Positions 33,448-36,486 of a stretch of DNA of 36,486 nt are shown piece by piece. This DNA is from Deltaproteobacteria bacterium (GTDB taxonomy: Bacteria; Desulfobacterota; Desulfobacteria; Desulfobacterales; SURF-15), in the NCBI GenBank assembly GCA_019309565.1, contig JAFDFZ010000042.1, positions 1 to 36,486 of the forward strand. Reading direction: 5' to 3'. The notes below the pieces were generated by a model. That model saw only the letters and a list, made by a program, of their open reading frames with translations, had not been told where the DNA came from and did no database searches. The translations under genes and the position numbers were made by a program. The first letter of the stretch is position 1. The number at the start of each line of letters is the position of its first letter.

Positions 33448-34807
33448 ACAACAATTCCACTGCTTCGGAAATCGTTTTGACCCCCAGAAGCTCGACGCCT
33501 TCTATCCCTGCCAGTCGCTTCAGGTTGCTTTCCGGCAACAGGCAGCTGGTAAATCCCATTTTTTTCATCTCCATCACCCGGGCTTCAATCTGTCCGATTG
33601 CCCGGACCTCCCCGGTAAGCCCAACTTCGCCTATAACCACCGACCTGTCCTGAATCGGTTGATCCAGGAAACTGGATGCAACGGCGGAAACGATGGCCAG
33701 GTCTACAGCCGGCTCATCCACTTTCACCCTTCCGGCTACATTCATGAACAGATCATGGCTCAGTAAATGCATGCCCAGCTTTTTCTCCATTACGGAGACC
33801 AGCAGTGCAACCCGATTTTGATCGAGCCCCAGTATGGTGCGGCGTGGAGTGCCGAAACTGGTGCTGCTGGCCAGAGCCTGAAGCTCCACAAGAATCGGCC
33901 GTGTGCCTTCCATGCTGGCCGTCACGACAGATCCGGACGCATGGGCGGGACGTTCAGATAAAAACACCGCGGACGGATTCGGAACCTCGGCAAGTCCCTT
34001 TTCTTTCATTTCGAACACACCGATTTCATTTGTGGAGCCAAACCTGTTCTTTACAGCTCTTAGAATTCGGAAAACATGGTTCCTGTCTCCTTCGAAATAG
34101 AGCACCGTATCCACCATGTGTTCAAGCAGCCGGGGGCCTGCAATGGCGCCGTCTTTCGTGACATGGCCCACCAGCAAGGTAGGCACCCCCGTTTTTTTGG
34201 CCATCAACATCAGCCGAGTCGCCGACTCTCGCACCTGGCTGACGCTGCCCGGAGCTGAAGTTAAATCCGCACTGTACATGGTCTGAATCGAGTCGATCAC
34301 CAAGGCAGCCGGCCGAATGGTTTCCACCATCGATAGGATTCGTTCCAGATCGATCTCTGAAGCCACCAGAAGGTTTGCCGACTTGGTCTTAAGCCGCTTG
34401 CTTCTAAGCCGCAGCTGTCTTACGGATTCCTCGCCCGAAACATACAGCACCTTGTGCTCATCGCCTGCCAGTGCATGCAGGGCCTGAAGCATCAGCGTGG
34501 ATTTTCCGATTCCCGGATCTCCTCCGATCAGCACCAGGGAGCCGGGAACAAGCCCTCCACCCAAAACACGATCCAATTCTGCAATTCCGGACATAAGTCG
34601 TGCTTCATCTTCAATTTCAACGGTGTCAATGGGAACCGGTTCGCTGCTGGCGGCCATGGTACGACCGGAGCCCGCAAAATCGTGTCGCGTTTGGATTTCT
34701 TCAACCAATGTGTCCCACTGGCCGCAATCCGGGCATTTGCCCATCCATTTGGGAACCTGATACCCGCAAGCCTGGCATGTAAATACGCTTCTGGTCGATT
34801 TCATCAA
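33440..34807 (-). CDS. radA: DNA repair protein RadA (Sms)
   Basis: 455 residues with the three RadA parts: a N-terminal C4 zinc finger (CQACGYQ...CPDCGQW), a RecA-like ATPase core with Walker A GGDPGIGKST and the RadA-specific KNRFGSTNEIGVFEM, and a C-terminal Lon-protease-like domain that lacks protease function. It is a branch-migration helicase acting in homologous recombination. Start at one of two tandem ATGs (34807 or 34804). The stop overlaps the edge of the degenerate MITE. Confidence 0.96.
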   Translation of the reverse strand: MMKSTRSVFTCQACGYQVPKWMGKCPDCGQWDTLVEEIQTRHDFAGSGRTMAASSEPVPIDTVEIEDEARLMSGIAELDRVLGGGLVPGSLVLIGGDPGIGKSTLMLQALHALAGDEHKVLYVSGEESVRQLRLRSKRLKTKSANLLVASEIDLERILSMVETIRPAALVIDSIQTMYSADLTSAPGSVSQVRESATRLMLMAKKTGVPTLLVGHVTKDGAIAGPRLLEHMVDTVLYFEGDRNHVFRILRAVKNRFGSTNEIGVFEMKEKGLAEVPNPSAVFLSERPAHASGSVVTASMEGTRPILVELQALASSTSFGTPRRTILGLDQNRVALLVSVMEKKLGMHLLSHDLFMNVAGRVKVDEPAVDLAIVSAVASSFLDQPIQDRSVVIGEVGLTGEVRAIGQIEARVMEMKKMGFTSCLLPESNLKRLAGIEGVELLGVKTISEAVELLFS

Positions 34808-35127
34808 ACCTGTGTCTTGATAAGAAGTTGTGATATTATGTCATATATCACTTCACAGGAAAACCGGCAAGAAATGGAATATCCCCTAATTTGTTCGTAA
34901 TGCAGTCGGCTTGAGATCAAAAAAATCTGGATTTCAAACCTCTTTCTGTGATATAGGACAGTCTTATGAATCCCATTATTCGAAAACGCCAGCAGGCCTC
35001 GGTGAAATCTATGCCATGAGCCTAAATGGTTGCTTTTTCACACGCTTCAAAATGCGATTGTTCGGCCAATTTAACCTCGTTCCAATCTACTGAGTATTGT
35101 CGCTGAAATGCGATATATTTTGCGTTT
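34808..35127. other. Intergenic region between radA and mltB-like gene, with a dyad
   Basis: 320 bp between divergent genes. GTGATAT (34830-34836) and ATATCAC (34845-34851) form a perfect 7-bp dyad with 8-base spacer, 23 bp upstream of the radA start, overlapping where its promoter should be. Nothing else recognised. Confidence 0.45.
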
Positions 35128-36027
35128 ATGAAAGGAATTAAATCGAAAATGGCGCAAAGTCAGCGGATTCTTACAGGGCAGGTGGTCATCGGTTGTTTTG
35201 TGCTCCTTTTTGCCAGCATCCTTTTTGCACAGGCTCCGGTGGAAAAAATCAATTATTTTTCATCTCTTCAAAAGCAGCTTGTTGACGACGGATTTCATCA
35301 GGAAAGAATCGGAAAAATATATGAAGACTCCCGGGTATATTTCGACATTAAAGGCGTATCCCGGTTTCTCAGGCACCGGGAAGCCAGGTTAAATTACGAT
35401 CAATTTACCTCAAGCAAATCCATCCGCAAGGCTCGAAAGTACATGAAACAATATAAGGCGGAACTTTCCCGTGCCGAGAGGATCTATGGGGTGGACCGGG
35501 AGGTGGTGACGGCCATTATTCTGGTGGAGACCCAACTGGGAACCGGGGTTGGGAACAACTCGGTCTTAAGCACGCTGTCCACAATAGCGGCACTGTCTGA
35601 TCCTACGGTACGGGAGAGTTTCTGGAAGCGGATCGAAGATATTTCAGATGTTTCAAGGGAGCGCTACGATAAATGGGTGGCTCGAAAATCAAAGTGGGCC
35701 TATAATGAGCTGAAAGCCTTTCTTAAGTATACGGATCGGGAAAAGATCAATCCGCTCAAAGTTAAGGGCTCCTATGCCGGAGCGCTTGGGATCTCGCAGT
35801 TTATGCCGAGTAATATTCTGATTTTTGCCAGAGATGGAGATAATGACGGCCGGATCGACCTCTTCTGTCATGCAGACGCCATTGCAAGTGTGGCAAACTA
35901 TCTAAAGCGCCATGGCTGGCAACCGCAGATCGATAGAAAAAAGGCTAAGAAAGTGATCTGGTACTATAACCGCAGCAAGTATTACGTGGATATCATATTC
36001 AAGATCTCTGATATATTGAAAGGATAG
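35128..36027 (+). CDS. MltB-type lytic murein transglycosylase
   Basis: Up to 299 residues. A signal-anchor-like hydrophobic segment (VVIGCFVLLFASILFAQA) ends near residue 36, giving a periplasmic enzyme. The catalytic Glu is in IILVETQLG, followed by VLSTLSTIA and the family motif GSYAGALGISQFMPSN. DGDNDGRIDL is the EF-hand-like calcium loop known in MltB/Slt35. It cleaves peptidoglycan glycan strands to 1,6-anhydro products. The start may be ATG 35128 or 35149; only the latter has a Shine-Dalgarno (AAAGGAA), at a longish spacing. It is followed after two bases by the PLDc_N-like gene. Confidence 0.9.
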   Translation: MKGIKSKMAQSQRILTGQVVIGCFVLLFASILFAQAPVEKINYFSSLQKQLVDDGFHQERIGKIYEDSRVYFDIKGVSRFLRHREARLNYDQFTSSKSIRKARKYMKQYKAELSRAERIYGVDREVVTAIILVETQLGTGVGNNSVLSTLSTIAALSDPTVRESFWKRIEDISDVSRERYDKWVARKSKWAYNELKAFLKYTDREKINPLKVKGSYAGALGISQFMPSNILIFARDGDNDGRIDLFCHADAIASVANYLKRHGWQPQIDRKKAKKVIWYYNRSKYYVDIIFKISDILKG

Positions 36028-36029
36028 CC

Positions 36030-36233
36030 TTGGGCTTTGCCATTGTTATAATCGGTGGCGGGATTCTGTTTTTTTTGGCTACCTGCTGGGCCATCATCGA
36101 TATTGCGCGCAAAGATTTCGGGGGGATGGATAAAAAGCTCATATGGGGCCTTATAACCCTGATTCCTTTCATAGGCCCGATTCTCTATATATGTGTAGGC
36201 TATCGAAAGGGCGTGAAACCCCAATCCACCTAA
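36030..36233 (+). CDS. Small PLDc_N-like membrane protein
   Basis: 67 residues with two membrane helices: FAIVIIGGGILFFLATCWAIIDI and LIWGLITLIPFIGPILYICVGY, separated by a short charged loop (ARKDFGGMDKK). This matches the phospholipase D-nuclease N-terminal (PLDc_N) small-protein pattern, often W-x-[IL]-x-P-[FI]-[IL]-G-P. The start is TTG at 36030, two bases after the transglycosylase stop, with AAAGGA upstream inside that gene. Its function is unknown. Confidence 0.75.
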   Translation: MGFAIVIIGGGILFFLATCWAIIDIARKDFGGMDKKLIWGLITLIPFIGPILYICVGYRKGVKPQST

Positions 36234-36283
36234 CGATAATACACCTTATGAAAGTTCGGGATACGCCTAAGCGATTCTTGTGC

Positions 36284-36312
36284 TTGACAAAACCTGCAGG
36301 TTCGGCTAATCA
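36284..36312 (+). promoter_or_regulatory. Probable promoter of tRNA-Glu
   Basis: A perfect -35 TTGACA (36284-36289) with 17-base spacer to a poor -10 TAATCA (36307-36312). The predicted start is about 12 bp before the mature tRNA. The -35 and position support the call; the -10 is weak. Confidence 0.45.
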
Positions 36313-36330
36313 GATAGAGCTAGCCTTGAG

Positions 36331-36406
36331 GGTCCCATCGTCTAGTGGCCTAGGACATCGGCCTCTCACGCCGAAAACACGGGTTCGAGTCCCGTTGGGA
36401 CCACCA
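36331..36406 (+). tRNA. tRNA-Glu(CTC)
   Basis: A 76-nt cloverleaf with encoded CCA. The acceptor stem GGTCCCA pairs with TGGGACC; anticodon arm TCGGC-CTCTCAC-GCCGA gives anticodon CTC at 34-36, which reads GAG. The T arm ACGGG-TTCGAGT-CCCGT contains the invariant TTCGA. Discriminator A then CCA at 36404-36406. Confidence 0.96.
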
Positions 36407-36461
36407 TAAAAAGAGCAGAACTTTTCCCCCTGCTTCACATCTAAAGGAGACGCTTAGGACA

Positions 36462-36480
36462 TCCCGCTTATCAAGCGGGA
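36462..36480. repeat. 8-bp hairpin at the window end
   Basis: TCCCGCTT (36462-36469) and AAGCGGGA (36473-36480) pair perfectly around a 3-base loop, 55 bp after the tRNA. It is followed by A-rich sequence rather than Ts on this strand, so it may be a processing or termination site; the window ends before its context can be judged. Confidence 0.4.
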
Positions 36481-36486
36481 AAACAC

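Overview
The window looks like a chromosomal segment of a strictly anaerobic, Gram-negative, probably sulfate-reducing or syntrophic member of Desulfobacterota (Desulfobacterales-like). The taxon is inferred from gene content only: three oxygen-sensitive glycyl-radical enzymes, a CooC-type nickel ATPase, beta-oxidation and phasin genes, a sigma-54 two-component pair, and LolA and MltB as signs of an outer membrane. Housekeeping genes fill the two ends and a catabolic accessory region lies between about 7.2 and 26.3 kb.

Left part (1-7 kb): a histone-deacetylase-like amidohydrolase downstream of a CooC-like ATPase (minus strand), then an acyl-CoA dehydrogenase, then a tight phasin - UbiB/AarF kinase - MFS transporter operon (plus strand).

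Central part (7.2-26.3 kb): a LarA-like protein; a decayed IlvD/Edd-type dehydratase remnant; three glycyl-radical enzymes (GRE1, GRE2, GRE3), all with a GCxE active-site motif, but only one activating enzyme (next to GRE3); a Tat-exported solute-binding protein with two CUT1-type permeases but no ATPase; a zinc alcohol dehydrogenase; an MFS transporter; and a phosphotriesterase-like hydrolase paired with a ThiM-like kinase. Together these suggest uptake of a polyol-, sugar- or sugar-acid-like compound, radical dehydration or C-X cleavage, and oxidation of the product. The substrate cannot be read from the sequence. Two 101-bp MITE-like elements with 18-bp perfect terminal inverted repeats and 5-bp target duplications have inserted here, one exactly at the GRE1 stop codon and one just upstream of the dehydrogenase. 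A degenerate relative lies near 33.3 kb.

Regulatory sites can be read in this region. There is a sigma-70 promoter with a perfect 20-bp palindrome ahead of the transporter operon, and a pair of divergent promoters between GRE3 and the hydrolase whose -35 hexamers are the two arms of one inverted repeat. A long hairpin separates the binding-protein gene from the permease genes. A promoter at the head of the dead dehydratase may now drive GRE1.

Right part (26.3-36.5 kb): a well-matched sigma-54 promoter precedes a ZraS/ZraR-like (NtrC-family) histidine kinase and response regulator. Next come a protein of unknown function, LolA, convergent YebC and RlmE, RadA, an MltB-type lytic transglycosylase, a small PLDc_N-like membrane protein and tRNA-Glu(CTC).
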